Below, piece after piece: positions 37,601 through 45,368 of a stretch of 64,000 bases of DNA (position 1 is the stretch's first letter; every line of letters begins with the position of its first letter). Made by a program: the position numbers and the translations under genes. The stretch lies in assembly GCA_049652745.1 (NCBI GenBank), contig JBASEY010000026.1, positions 62,001-126,000 of the forward strand, given 5' to 3'. The notes under the pieces are model-generated. The model saw only the letters and a program-made list of their open reading frames with translations. It had not been told where the DNA came from and ran no database searches. The stretch comes from JBASEY01 sp049652745. GTDB lineage: Bacteria; CSSED10-310.

Positions 37601-38173
37601 TTCTTGCCAATCAGGGGTGTCCGTTGAATAACCGGTGTAACTGTTTGAGATAAATCCTTGTCCGCCGGGCTGAGAAGCCCAGTAAATCCATGCACGACAG
37701 CGATTATTGGCATTGCCGTCGTTGTCGATGACGTGAAAGCAGAGGCGATAATTTGCATTTCCTGCGATGTCGGAGGCGATGATTTGCTCGAATGTTTGGG
37801 TGCCATCCTTGAGCTTGGTCACGAGACCTGCATACAGTCCTGTAAATACTTCTTCTGAAGTCTGTTCAACAGACAATCCTGAACCGTAAATCCAGGAGTC
37901 GGGCGGACCAGCAGAACCGGAACTCCAAATTTCGAGTCCGCCGTTTATAATCATTTCATCTGAGCTGTAAACAGCAGTGGGAATTTTTGAAAAAGCGGCT
38001 GTTTTATCGGATCCGGGATACGATGCAGTGTAATCGAAATGATTGATTGTCGCAGTAAGGAATGGGTACCCATTAAAAAAATCTTTTTGATGTTGATGAT
38101 GAGATTGAATCGGAGCGGAAAAAATCGCGAAGAACCCGGTAAAAACTCCTATAAAAAATTTCCAAGAATTCAT
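34679..38173 (-). CDS. Large secreted protein with duplicated CBM-like, lamin-tail and C-terminal beta domains
   Basis: 1164 residues. After a signal peptide (1-24) come two CBM4/9-like beta-sandwich domains (about 75-232 and 313-475). Each ends RVRIAFYGx...YYxDxISL. Two lamin-tail domains follow (about 521-690 and 720-885; both start VINEVxFxP and contain GKEFxEL and MGNSAG). Two shorter C-terminal repeats with DFGAGDxIFG and MAGF end it (about 919 and 1063). Pro/Thr-rich linkers join all units. Lamin-tail domains in bacteria occur in secreted proteins and nucleases, but no catalytic domain is seen here, so it is probably a structural or adhesive surface protein. GGGGG lies 6 nt before the ATG. 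Confidence 0.8.
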   Translation of the reverse strand: MNSWKFFIGVFTGFFAIFSAPIQSHHQHQKDFFNGYPFLTATINHFDYTASYPGSDKTAAFSKIPTAVYSSDEMIINGGLEIWSSGSAGPPDSWIYGSGLSVEQTSEEVFTGLYAGLVTKLKDGTQTFEQIIASDIAGNANYRLCFHVIDNDGNANNRCRAWIYWASQPGGQGFISNSYTGYSTDTPDWQEISVTATAPENAVSARVRIAFYGDIGVEYYLDEISLIEMEESTPTPNPTETPVPTFPPTNTPTTPPTYTPTVEPTSTSTSIPGSPTATPPPDTPTMTPIPTATPTPTTPSHSPTPTPVPTMPCDHELLWNGDMETWSAGPDSPPDFWLFDNGLSVEQSENPVHGDSFSGKITKLKSGTQFFEQILPYAIKPGSEYRLSYWLIDTDTQPDNRSRAWIYWASEPGGQGFVSNSYSPYSVDEPGWQEISTIAVAPDTAVSARVRIAFYGNTEISYYVDDISLMELCEPTPTPIPTNTPPPTMTPTAGPGTPTFTPAPTSTSGPTATPTAEPTQTSIVINEVHFNPLGNDTGKEFIELLNVSNQPVDLTGYDLKPDTSSYYTFPIFILSPGERVSIRINTDGEDTDNELFTGLTGNMGNSAGFVALFNSSTHSHSTLVDYVAYGAGGQTWESAAVTAGIWTTGDFVDLCEEGRSINLNPDGVDTNISDNWSCCEPTMNSRNCSSAPSPTVTPTSQPGTPTQTPAPTSTPEPRFGVVINEVLFDPSGVDTGKEFVELYNNSSYPITLTGYDLKPDSSTYYTFPAFVLNPHAFVTIHINTSGMDTDTELFTGPATNMGNSAGYIALFNSNTHGVGTIVDYIAYGAGGQTWESTAVSAGIWTAGDFIPISDVDGYSINLCPDGADRDSSINWQISDPSAGRANDCAEPTPTPTITGTPVPTRTPTVTPTPRPPIEPVIKMAGFGNTAYRLNTGGQIQVLAWVTDPENDVENVYLMLGGEIIAELFDDGKHGDFGAGDGIFGITFDLPPVTSGFPEGLLRLQLRIVAYDSRGFDSHIWPLLTVEPGYDFSQTYQSEWWEKSLETSSPKEKSSMALNNPKIFMAGFMDTRIHALTGGWFTMLAFVTGDLPIKTVELYYQGLPTGVLLHDNGKNNDFGAGDNIFGLSVYIGPGIIDPGSYPFQLRATDSEGKRSDLWPYLTISD
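37240..37485 (-). repeat. Pro/Thr-rich low-complexity linker inside the lamin-tail protein
   Basis: Degenerate TPT/PTPT codon repeats between the two CBM-like domains. The same composition recurs in the linkers near 36650-36740, 36030-36100 and 35430-35510. They are flexible and possibly O-glycosylated linkers. Confidence 0.7.
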
Positions 38174-38261
38174 CTGTATCCCCCTGTACTTCGCTGTTTA
38201 AATGCCTATTGGGCAAAAGTGAACGGACATTACACATATAACTATAACTCGCCGAGGCGAG

Positions 38262-38291
38262 GTTCTACCATGATGCCGGAAAAATTGTCAA
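38262..38291 (-). promoter_or_regulatory. Candidate promoter of the lamin-tail protein gene
   Basis: On the minus strand TTGACA (38291-38286), an 18-nt spacer and TAGAAC (38267-38262), 89 bp upstream of the ATG. It is back to back with the mglA promoter. Confidence 0.45.
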
Positions 38292-38302
38292 TTCGCAAAC
38301 GG

Positions 38303-38331
38303 TTGACGCGTGCCCAAAGGTGGCTTATAAT
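38303..38331 (+). promoter_or_regulatory. Near-consensus promoter of the mglA operon
   Basis: TTGACG (38303-38308), 17-nt spacer, TATAAT (38326-38331). Eleven of twelve bases match the sigma-70 consensus, 79 bp upstream of the ATG at 38411. Confidence 0.75.
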
Positions 38332-38410
38332 CCAGGTGATGTGTGGTATCATAACATTCAGCGTGTTCTTGGTTCCCGCTTCGTAGTCGATTCTGAAACA
38401 TGGAGGCCCT

Positions 38411-39541
38411 ATGGTTTTCTTTAATTATGCTTCAATGGAAATGTCGGCGAAAATTGTTTTTTATGGACCGGGACTATGTGGCAAGACCACGAATTTAAAG
38501 TGGATTTTTAATCGGATGCCTCAACAACGAAGGGGCGAGATGGTTTCTTTGGCCACTGAAACCGACCGTACACTGTTTTTTGATCTCTTGCCTTTAAAGC
38601 TCGGTAAAGTGGGGGATTTTACCACGCGAATTCAGTTGTATACGGTTCCTGGACAGGTTTTTTATAATGCGACGCGAAAATTGGTCTTAAAAGGTGTCGA
38701 TGGAATCGTGTTCGTTGCCGACTCCCAGGAACCCATGCTGGATGCCAATATTGAGAGTCTTGAGAATTTGCAGGAGAACCTGGAAGAACAAAAATTGAAT
38801 TTAAATAAATTGCCCTGGGTAATTCAATATAACAAACGTGACCTTCCAGGTATTATGCCGGTTAGTGTCCTGAACAGGCATTTGAATTTTATGGACGTAC
38901 CGTTCTATGAGTCTGTTGCCACTAAAGGTGAGGGTGTCATGGAAACTTTGGTGGGCATATCATCTTTGACATTGAGGTATTTGAAAAGAAAAGCGGGGGA
39001 AATCATTTCCGATGATGATGAGCAGCTTCAGCGTGTTAAAGAGGAACTCCTGCGTTCTTTTTCAGAGGAAGAAGATGCCGTAGAACCTGAGCGGACCAAG
39101 ATGGAGAAAGAACCGGCGATGGTTGCACCAGAGCATCTAGGAAATATTGAGTCCGATAATGATGAAATGTCTGATATCCAATTGGAGTCGGTTGATCTCG
39201 ACCAGGTAATTGATGTTCAAGACAAACCGGTAGAAGAGGTAGCGGGCGCTGAGAAACGCGAAGAAATATCCGTGAAAATTGCTCCACCGCCTTTGGTTAC
39301 GGTAGACGCGCAACAATTCAGCCGTGAGGGGCTAGTGATTGACAAAGAAGTGGTTCACAAACTGCGTGTGCCCATAAAAATCATTAAAACTGAGGATGTT
39401 GCACATGTTAATGTGAATTTGAAGCTGGAGATAGAATGTGTTCTTCAGACTGAAACAGTCAAAAAGCAGGAGTCAAAAGCTGAAAAATTGGCTTCTCAAG
39501 CCCTGGAAGATTTCTTGTTGGGCAGGTCAAAAAAACGATAA
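38411..39541 (+). CDS. MglA-type small GTPase with C-terminal extension
   Basis: 376 residues against about 195 for MglA. The G domain (about 1-195) has the MglA P-loop YGPGLCGKTTNL, PGQVFYNATRKLVLKGVDG and G4 YNKRD. MglA switches cell polarity in gliding bacteria by GTP-controlled localisation. From about 200 an acidic, low-complexity stretch (to about 290) leads to a compact C-terminal segment (about 300-375; LVIDKEVVHKLRVPIKIIK then a Lys-rich tail). I do not recognise that segment. GGAGG lies 4 nt before the ATG. No MglB (roadblock) gene adjoins it. Confidence 0.85.
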   Translation: MVFFNYASMEMSAKIVFYGPGLCGKTTNLKWIFNRMPQQRRGEMVSLATETDRTLFFDLLPLKLGKVGDFTTRIQLYTVPGQVFYNATRKLVLKGVDGIVFVADSQEPMLDANIESLENLQENLEEQKLNLNKLPWVIQYNKRDLPGIMPVSVLNRHLNFMDVPFYESVATKGEGVMETLVGISSLTLRYLKRKAGEIISDDDEQLQRVKEELLRSFSEEEDAVEPERTKMEKEPAMVAPEHLGNIESDNDEMSDIQLESVDLDQVIDVQDKPVEEVAGAEKREEISVKIAPPPLVTVDAQQFSREGLVIDKEVVHKLRVPIKIIKTEDVAHVNVNLKLEIECVLQTETVKKQESKAEKLASQALEDFLLGRSKKR

Positions 39542-39545
39542 GAAA

Positions 39546-39962
39546 ATGTTTGGTTCTGGAATGAAATACTTAAAGTCGTCAATGCTGATAGTGTTCTTGA
39601 TTTTCTTGCCGGCTTTTGCTGAAGCGGATGTATATATTTGGAAAAGTATGAATGGGGTTAAAAATGTGTCGAACATCAAGCCTGAATGGTGGACGGAAGA
39701 AATGGATTTAAAAACCCCTGGCGAAGTCACTGCTCCGCATGAAGAAAATCTTCCCGGAAAATTTATTGGTGATCGTGAGAATTTGAAATTTCATTGGCCT
39801 AAATGCATTCAAATTTATAATCCTCAAGGTGAGTTGGCTATTCCTGCCGAAAAAAGAATTTGGTTTAAAACGTATCAGGATGCTATCAGCAATGGCTATC
39901 ATGTGTGTGATCATTGCAAGCCATCCGAGGATGGCCCGGAATATCAACCTAAAACGCCATAG
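39546..39962 (+). CDS. Secreted protein with DUF4124-like and Ada-type metal-binding motifs
   Basis: About 138 residues from the ATG at 39546; the ATG at 39561 is equally possible. Signal peptide (about 6-26, AFAEAD), then DVYIWKSMNGVKNVSNI, which resembles the strand pair of DUF4124 domains. The second half has FHWPKCIQIY, then FKTYQDAISNGYHVCDHCKP. That spacing of Cys and the GYxxCxxCxP end match the zinc-binding Ada N-terminal fold, except that the protein is exported. It lies 4 bp after mglA and 9 bp before a small membrane protein, so it belongs to the mglA operon. Confidence 0.65.
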   Translation: MFGSGMKYLKSSMLIVFLIFLPAFAEADVYIWKSMNGVKNVSNIKPEWWTEEMDLKTPGEVTAPHEENLPGKFIGDRENLKFHWPKCIQIYNPQGELAIPAEKRIWFKTYQDAISNGYHVCDHCKPSEDGPEYQPKTP

Positions 39963-39971
39963 AGGTGCTAG

Positions 39972-40220
39972 ATGACTTCGAAAGATCAACAAACGGTTTT
40001 ATTAAAATGGCTTGGTATTGCTCTAATCATCATTCTAGGGCTTTTGGCATTAAAATATGTAGTTATCCCGTTCATTGGCTGGTTATTTGTGGTTTTATGG
40101 GCGATTTCAGGAGTTCTGGCTTATATATTCAAGATTTTTGCCTTCATTTTTTTATTCATCGCTGCTGGAATCGGGATTCTGATGCTGATTGCCTGGATTG
40201 TCAGGCAGTTTTTAGAATGA
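39972..40220 (+). CDS. Small membrane protein
   Basis: 82 residues, almost wholly hydrophobic, with two or three membrane helices (about 12-34, 36-55, 56-78). GAGG lies 8 nt before the ATG. No family recognised. It is the third gene of the mglA operon. Confidence 0.7.
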   Translation: MTSKDQQTVLLKWLGIALIIILGLLALKYVVIPFIGWLFVVLWAISGVLAYIFKIFAFIFLFIAAGIGILMLIAWIVRQFLE

Positions 40221-40281
40221 AACATAAATTGTCATCCGAGAATTTTTTTAACAAAAACATATTTACATGGAGGTGAGTATA

Positions 40282-43200
40282 ATGAAAAAAATGTCATTAG
40301 TAGGGTTGGTATTGCTGTTGGCGTTTGCCACCTGTAATGCTCGTATCGGCCCACCATCAATCAAGAACACGCTTGTTCCTGGCCGCGATTATGAGCCGGG
40401 CCAGGTTCTAGTGAAATTAATGCCTGAGTTACGCCAGAAAAACGTGGATCCAGCTTTGCTTTTATCTGAATATAAATTGGGATTATTGAAAGAGTATCCA
40501 GAGCTGGGCTGGAATTTAATGGCTGTCCCGGAGGATGAGCCATATGGAGTTCTTGCCCTGATAGAAGAACTCATGGATGACCCAAGGATTGAAAATGCCA
40601 CTCCAAATTACCTATTGCAGCTCCACAGCTTCCAGACATGGACGCCGAATGACTGGTTTTATGTCAAAGGCCATCTGTGGAATCTTGACTTGATTGGTAT
40701 GCCTGAAGCCTGGGCAATGGATACGGAGGCACCGTTATATGGCGGCGATCCAAGTATCATTGCAGCGGTCATCGATACCGGCGTGGCTTACATGGATTAT
40801 GAGGATACAACGTCATTTCCGGGTAAGACCGTAATTCATGCTCAAGCACCGGATTTTTCGCAAACCAATTTTGTCCCTGGATATAACTGGGCCTATCACT
40901 CGGAGTATGCTTTGGATGACAACGGGCACGGAACACATGTGGCCGGAACAATAGCCCAAAGCACTAACAACGATCCTAGTGGGATTCAAACGGAATACAG
41001 CGCTGCAGGTATTGCTTTCAATACTTCTATTATGCCGTTGAAAACAGCACCGAAAGGTGGTTCAAGTCTTTCAACGGATGTGGCAGAAGCTATTGTCTTC
41101 GCTGCCGATCATGGGGCTCATGTTATAAATATGAGCTTGGGGTCGGGAGGCGTTGGTTTGTACCCGCCTGATAATGTTCAATTTGATGCCTGTAACTACG
41201 CTTATGAAAAAGGACTGGTCATTTTCGCCTCTGCAGGTAATGATGCCGATGTCGCTGGATGGTCTCCCGACTTTAATGGGATCGGTTATCCGGCTGCTTA
41301 TCCGTCGGTTATCGCTGTGGGAGCCGTCAACTCCAGACTGACTCCCGGTGACCCCAAAACAGAATATCGATCCGCGTTCTCAGAATATGGTTATACCTCC
41401 GAATTATTTGCACCAAGCGGGGATTTCACAAGTGGCGATCATGATAAAAGCGGAAAAATCGACCATATTTATCAGCAGGTTGTTCGTGTTCAACCTTGGC
41501 CGGATTTGACGAAGTTTGTTATCAGGGGCGAAGTGGGCACTTCTATGGCATGCCCTCATGCAACCGGTACCGCTGCTCTTCTGTTGGCGTACGGCAAACA
41601 GATGGGCTGGAACTTGACCAACGAAGATGTCAGAGCTCGTATGGCGGCTTCCGCAGTCGATCTAAACCGAGATGAATATCCTGGATACGATTACCAATAT
41701 GGATTTGGTCGAATCGATGTCCCTGCGGCGATGACAATCGATCTGAAACCAAATCTGGTCGTCAGGGAAGCCAAAGTGTTTGAAGCTTCAGGGCAGGGAA
41801 ACGGCAATTATAGAGCAGAGGCAGGTGAGACGGTGAGCATGAATGTAGATCTAATGCCTCTTTTCGCCGATGCTTCAGGTGTCCAGGCGACTATTACATC
41901 TAATGACCCATATGTGACAGTGCTTTCTTCGAACATCCACTATCCGGACGTCGAACGTTTCAAACGCATTTCTCCGGTCGGCTCGGTTGTTTTATCTATC
42001 AGTGCAAATTGCCCGTTGAATTACAGAGCCGAATTTCAGGCAGTGATCTCTTGTGATCAAGAAGCCGATAGAACGGAGGTCTTTCACGCGACTCTAACGC
42101 CGCCAAGAGTTCTGTATTGGAAAGATGATCGTTACAATGGAAATACAAAGTGGCCGGATAAATGTCTGTTGGATGCCCTCGATAATGCGGGTATCGATTA
42201 TGATATATATGTTTCGACCGACAAAATAGGGCCTGATGCAACGGAGCAGTTTCGATATCCGTGGGAAGATATAGAATTTTTGAAATTGCCCACCTATGAA
42301 AAATTACGGGAATATGATGTCGTCATCTGGTTTGTGGGCCAACCGGGTATATCCAGGCGGGAATTGGCTCAGACAATACTTCCCGAAGTGGTTAAATATC
42401 TTGACGGCGGTGGAAATATCCTGATCACCGGCCATGAACTCATGTTCAATATGGCCAGACCGGCATCAGGGCGCGAAGACAGAATCACCTGGATCAATGC
42501 AAAGGCCACACCGAACCCCAATGATATCGATGAGTATAATCACTGGTTTGTTTATAACTATTTACACATCGCTGCCGTTGAGCACGACAATTGGTATGCT
42601 GAGGTCAAGGGATCGGCGGTGGATCCGATAACCAGAAACATGAATACCCAAACACTGAATTTGATGACCTATAACAAGAAACTGGAATATAATTGGTGGC
42701 CGGACAATATCGTTCCTCGAGGCAATGCAATACCCATGATGTATTCCGGTCCTCCGGTAAGACCGGCAGATTCATATCCGGATGCTCAGAAATCATTCGA
42801 TGAGGATCAACCTGACAAAATGGCGGAGCGTGCTTGTGCCGTCCGATATAGTGGGCATTATCGATTGATCATGTGTCCATATCCAATTGAGGCCGCTAGC
42901 AATCCGGAAGATTTCTTCATTCCGGCGGTTAACTGGCTGCTGACGGGGCAGGAAACAGCACCTGAAATATTGGTCAAGATAGACACGGACTATAGAAGGC
43001 ACCGTTACAATTACACTCACGAACCTCCTCACGGCGACCCCTTCAACCTACATGCGTACACCTATAATCCAGGACCCCCAGTTACCTGCCAAAGATGGCT
43101 GCTGATGCAGATTTTCGATATGTTTTGGGCATGGCCCTCATGGGTGGAACTCGATAAAGGATTCGACTTTAAGGAGGTGACTGTCCCAACAGGTTTCTCA

Positions 43201-43341
43201 AAAGATGTCTTCTTGGAGTTCGAATGGATACCTGATATACACGATACGTTCGATGAAATTTATTTCTGGTTTGCTCATCTTACCCCGGAACCGGCCTTGT
43301 TGGGCACATACGATGTATGCGTGACGGGTTATTTTGATTGA
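40282..43341 (+). CDS. Secreted subtilisin-like (S8) protease with C-terminal glutamine-amidotransferase-like domain
   Basis: 1019 residues from the ATG at 40282, with GGAGGTGA upstream. Signal peptide (about 1-20) and an I9-like propeptide (about 30-110; YEPGQVLVKLMPE) precede the S8 catalytic domain (about 120-490). Its motifs are VIDTGVAYMD (Asp), NGHGTHVAGT (His, about 216) and GTSMACPHATGTAALL (Ser, about 422). A CARDB-like beta domain follows (about 495-610). Next is a ThuA/GATase-like alpha/beta domain (about 615-730; VLYWKDD, DVVIWFVG, GGGNILITGHE), then another beta region to the end. A strong terminator follows. Confidence 0.88.
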   Translation: MKKMSLVGLVLLLAFATCNARIGPPSIKNTLVPGRDYEPGQVLVKLMPELRQKNVDPALLLSEYKLGLLKEYPELGWNLMAVPEDEPYGVLALIEELMDDPRIENATPNYLLQLHSFQTWTPNDWFYVKGHLWNLDLIGMPEAWAMDTEAPLYGGDPSIIAAVIDTGVAYMDYEDTTSFPGKTVIHAQAPDFSQTNFVPGYNWAYHSEYALDDNGHGTHVAGTIAQSTNNDPSGIQTEYSAAGIAFNTSIMPLKTAPKGGSSLSTDVAEAIVFAADHGAHVINMSLGSGGVGLYPPDNVQFDACNYAYEKGLVIFASAGNDADVAGWSPDFNGIGYPAAYPSVIAVGAVNSRLTPGDPKTEYRSAFSEYGYTSELFAPSGDFTSGDHDKSGKIDHIYQQVVRVQPWPDLTKFVIRGEVGTSMACPHATGTAALLLAYGKQMGWNLTNEDVRARMAASAVDLNRDEYPGYDYQYGFGRIDVPAAMTIDLKPNLVVREAKVFEASGQGNGNYRAEAGETVSMNVDLMPLFADASGVQATITSNDPYVTVLSSNIHYPDVERFKRISPVGSVVLSISANCPLNYRAEFQAVISCDQEADRTEVFHATLTPPRVLYWKDDRYNGNTKWPDKCLLDALDNAGIDYDIYVSTDKIGPDATEQFRYPWEDIEFLKLPTYEKLREYDVVIWFVGQPGISRRELAQTILPEVVKYLDGGGNILITGHELMFNMARPASGREDRITWINAKATPNPNDIDEYNHWFVYNYLHIAAVEHDNWYAEVKGSAVDPITRNMNTQTLNLMTYNKKLEYNWWPDNIVPRGNAIPMMYSGPPVRPADSYPDAQKSFDEDQPDKMAERACAVRYSGHYRLIMCPYPIEAASNPEDFFIPAVNWLLTGQETAPEILVKIDTDYRRHRYNYTHEPPHGDPFNLHAYTYNPGPPVTCQRWLLMQIFDMFWAWPSWVELDKGFDFKEVTVPTGFSKDVFLEFEWIPDIHDTFDEIYFWFAHLTPEPALLGTYDVCVTGYFD

Positions 43342-43381
43342 CCGAAAGTAATCGATAACCTCATAGAAATGTGATAAGACC

Positions 43382-43412
43382 AAGCCCGGAGACTCGCTCT
43401 CCGGGCTTTTTT
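43382..43412 (+). terminator. Rho-independent terminator of the subtilase gene
   Basis: Perfect 11-bp stem AAGCCCGGAGA / TCTCCGGGCTT with a 5-nt loop (CTCGC), followed by a six-T run. Confidence 0.92.
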
Positions 43413-43419
43413 AATCAAA

Positions 43420-44751
43420 ATGAACACGTATAAAATAGAATCGGTTAATATGCGCGGAATAGGTGTGATCCGTTCCGGTAAACAGCGAATCCGAGTTCCA
43501 GGGGCTATTGCCGGTGAAAGGGTGAAGCTGGATATAGTCTATGATAAGTATGGAAATTGTTTCGGAAAAATTCAAAATCTCCTGGAAACTTCAAATCAAC
43601 GGGTGGCTCCCAATTGCAATAATTTCCCTTCTTGTCCAGGCTGTGGGTTGAGACATCTTTCCGGCAATTCGCAATCCCAGCGTATAATTGACTTCGTAAA
43701 GAGTGTGACAGCTAAAGAGTTACAAGCGTCGGAAATCCCCGAACCTGTGTTCCATGGACTGCGGATTAATGAAAAATATAGAACGCGTTGCGTATTGTCA
43801 TTGCATTGTTTAGGTGAAAGATCCGTTTTGGGAATGAAATCACATTTTCCAGATGAACCTCCAATAAGCCTTTCCTCCTGCCCTAACCATCACCCGGACT
43901 TAAATCATCTGATTCAGATAACCGAGAAATTTCTCAATGAGGGAAATCCAGCAAAAAAAATTCTCCAAAATATTCGAGAGGTACACTTCAATCTTTCTGC
44001 AGACGGCTTGCACAGAATTCTGTTCGTTATTTTGGATCATGAAAAAGTCAAGAATTCGTTCAAGCAAATTTTGTCGGAGTATTTCAAATCGATGGATATA
44101 TCCATCCTGTGCTTGACTGTAAAGAGTTACAAGAGCGGCATCACTTACAAGGAACCGGAAGTGCTGAGTGGTAATCGTTGGATCAGCATCGAAACGCAGT
44201 TTGCGGAGTTTAGGGCGTTACCAGGTGTGTGGACTCCCGTCGTTCCGGAATCCGTAAACCAAGTTGTTGAAACGTTGCAGGACGATCCTAGTTTTGAAGG
44301 GTGCGGCAATCTGTTGGAACTGGGCTGTGGAGCCGGCCTGATTACCGTACCACTGGCTGGTAAAACCACCTTCGCAATTGGAATCGATAGAAATCGTCAT
44401 GCCATTGAATCCGCAATAATAAATGCTGAGAGGCTGAATATTTCAAATATCGCTTTTAGAACCGGGAAAGCTCAGCACACCCTTAGAAAGTTCGCTGCCC
44501 AAGGCAAAAAGGCAAATTTTGTTATCATTCATGGAATGCGTAAACCGTTTGGTTCAGAAGTGATGGATTTAATTCAAGCGTTAAAAAATAGAAGCGTCAT
44601 ACTTATGTCTCCTTCGATAAATGCCTGGTTTCAGGATTTACGTCCCATTCTGAAACGTAAATGGAGGTTGACACGCATAAATATTTTCGATCAGCTACCT
44701 CATACTGCCGGTTATTTACTTTATGGAAATTTGCTAAAAGATAATGATTAA
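43420..44751 (+). CDS. TrmA/RlmD-type RNA methyltransferase homologue lacking the catalytic Cys
   Basis: 443 residues. N-terminal TRAM domain (about 1-58), Fe-S-type cysteines CNNFPSCPGCG (about 66-76) and a central RNA-binding region. The Rossmann SAM domain has LLELGCGAGLITVPLAG (about 298-314). In the family the motif after this is DPPRxG and then VSCNPxT with the nucleophilic Cys. Here these read HGMRKPFG and LMSPSINAW, so the Cys is missing, and the general-base Glu after FPHT is also absent (LPHTAGYLLYG). It may bind RNA or SAM without m5U chemistry. The ATG is 8 bp after the T-run of the previous terminator and has no clear ribosome site. Confidence 0.75.
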   Translation: MNTYKIESVNMRGIGVIRSGKQRIRVPGAIAGERVKLDIVYDKYGNCFGKIQNLLETSNQRVAPNCNNFPSCPGCGLRHLSGNSQSQRIIDFVKSVTAKELQASEIPEPVFHGLRINEKYRTRCVLSLHCLGERSVLGMKSHFPDEPPISLSSCPNHHPDLNHLIQITEKFLNEGNPAKKILQNIREVHFNLSADGLHRILFVILDHEKVKNSFKQILSEYFKSMDISILCLTVKSYKSGITYKEPEVLSGNRWISIETQFAEFRALPGVWTPVVPESVNQVVETLQDDPSFEGCGNLLELGCGAGLITVPLAGKTTFAIGIDRNRHAIESAIINAERLNISNIAFRTGKAQHTLRKFAAQGKKANFVIIHGMRKPFGSEVMDLIQALKNRSVILMSPSINAWFQDLRPILKRKWRLTRINIFDQLPHTAGYLLYGNLLKDND

Positions 44752-44760
44752 CACTACAAT

Positions 44761-44777
44761 ACGCCTTGTTTAGGCGT
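44761..44777 (+). repeat. Short hairpin between the methyltransferase-like gene and ndk
   Basis: ACGCCT/AGGCGT, 6-bp perfect stem with TGTTT loop. No T-run follows, so this is not a clear terminator. Confidence 0.35.
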
Positions 44778-44800
44778 TAACCAATCGGGGGTGAAGAAAC

Positions 44801-45349
44801 ATGGAAAGAACATTGGTATTGATAAAGCCTGATGCAGTTAGACGTGGGCTTGCCGGGAAAATAATCAGTCGGTTTGAAGACGCGGGATTATATATTTCGA
44901 AGCTGAAACTGTTTTCTCCGCCAAGCAAGACTGTGATTAAAAAACATTATGAAAACACAGAAAATTGGATGTATTCGGTCGGTAAGAAGTCGATAGACGA
45001 TTTTATTTCTCGCGGGTTGACTCTTGAGCACGTTGAGAAAGGTTATGGTACTACGGCTGAAATCGAAATCGGCCGGGTGGTTCAAGACCGTTTAGTGGCA
45101 TATTTGAGTATGGGCGATGTTATCGCAATGATCATCACCGGCGATATGGCTGTTTCAAAAGTTCGAAAATTAGTGGGTTATACAATTCCCGCTCAAGCGG
45201 AGCCCGGGACTATACGAGGAGATTTCAGTTCTGATTCGGCTGTTCAGGCGGCTCGGGAGAAGCGATCGATCGAAAACCTCGTACATGCGTCGGACTCAGT
45301 GCAAACGGCGGAAAAAGAGATCGACCTTTGGTTTGGAAAAGGCAACTGA
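44801..45349 (+). CDS. ndk: Nucleoside diphosphate kinase
   Basis: 182 residues, longer than the usual 135-150. N-terminal LVLIKPDAVRRGLAGKIISRF and the active-site His in NLVHASDS (about residue 163) are intact. The extra 35-40 residues form an insert around 50-90 (WMYSVGKKSIDDFISRGL). Longer forms with an insert at this place occur in other bacteria and archaea. It transfers the gamma-phosphate between nucleoside triphosphates and diphosphates through a phosphohistidine. GGGGTGAAG precedes the ATG. Confidence 0.93.
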   Translation: MERTLVLIKPDAVRRGLAGKIISRFEDAGLYISKLKLFSPPSKTVIKKHYENTENWMYSVGKKSIDDFISRGLTLEHVEKGYGTTAEIEIGRVVQDRLVAYLSMGDVIAMIITGDMAVSKVRKLVGYTIPAQAEPGTIRGDFSSDSAVQAAREKRSIENLVHASDSVQTAEKEIDLWFGKGN

Positions 45350-45368
45350 GAAACTCCGGCTGTGAAGG

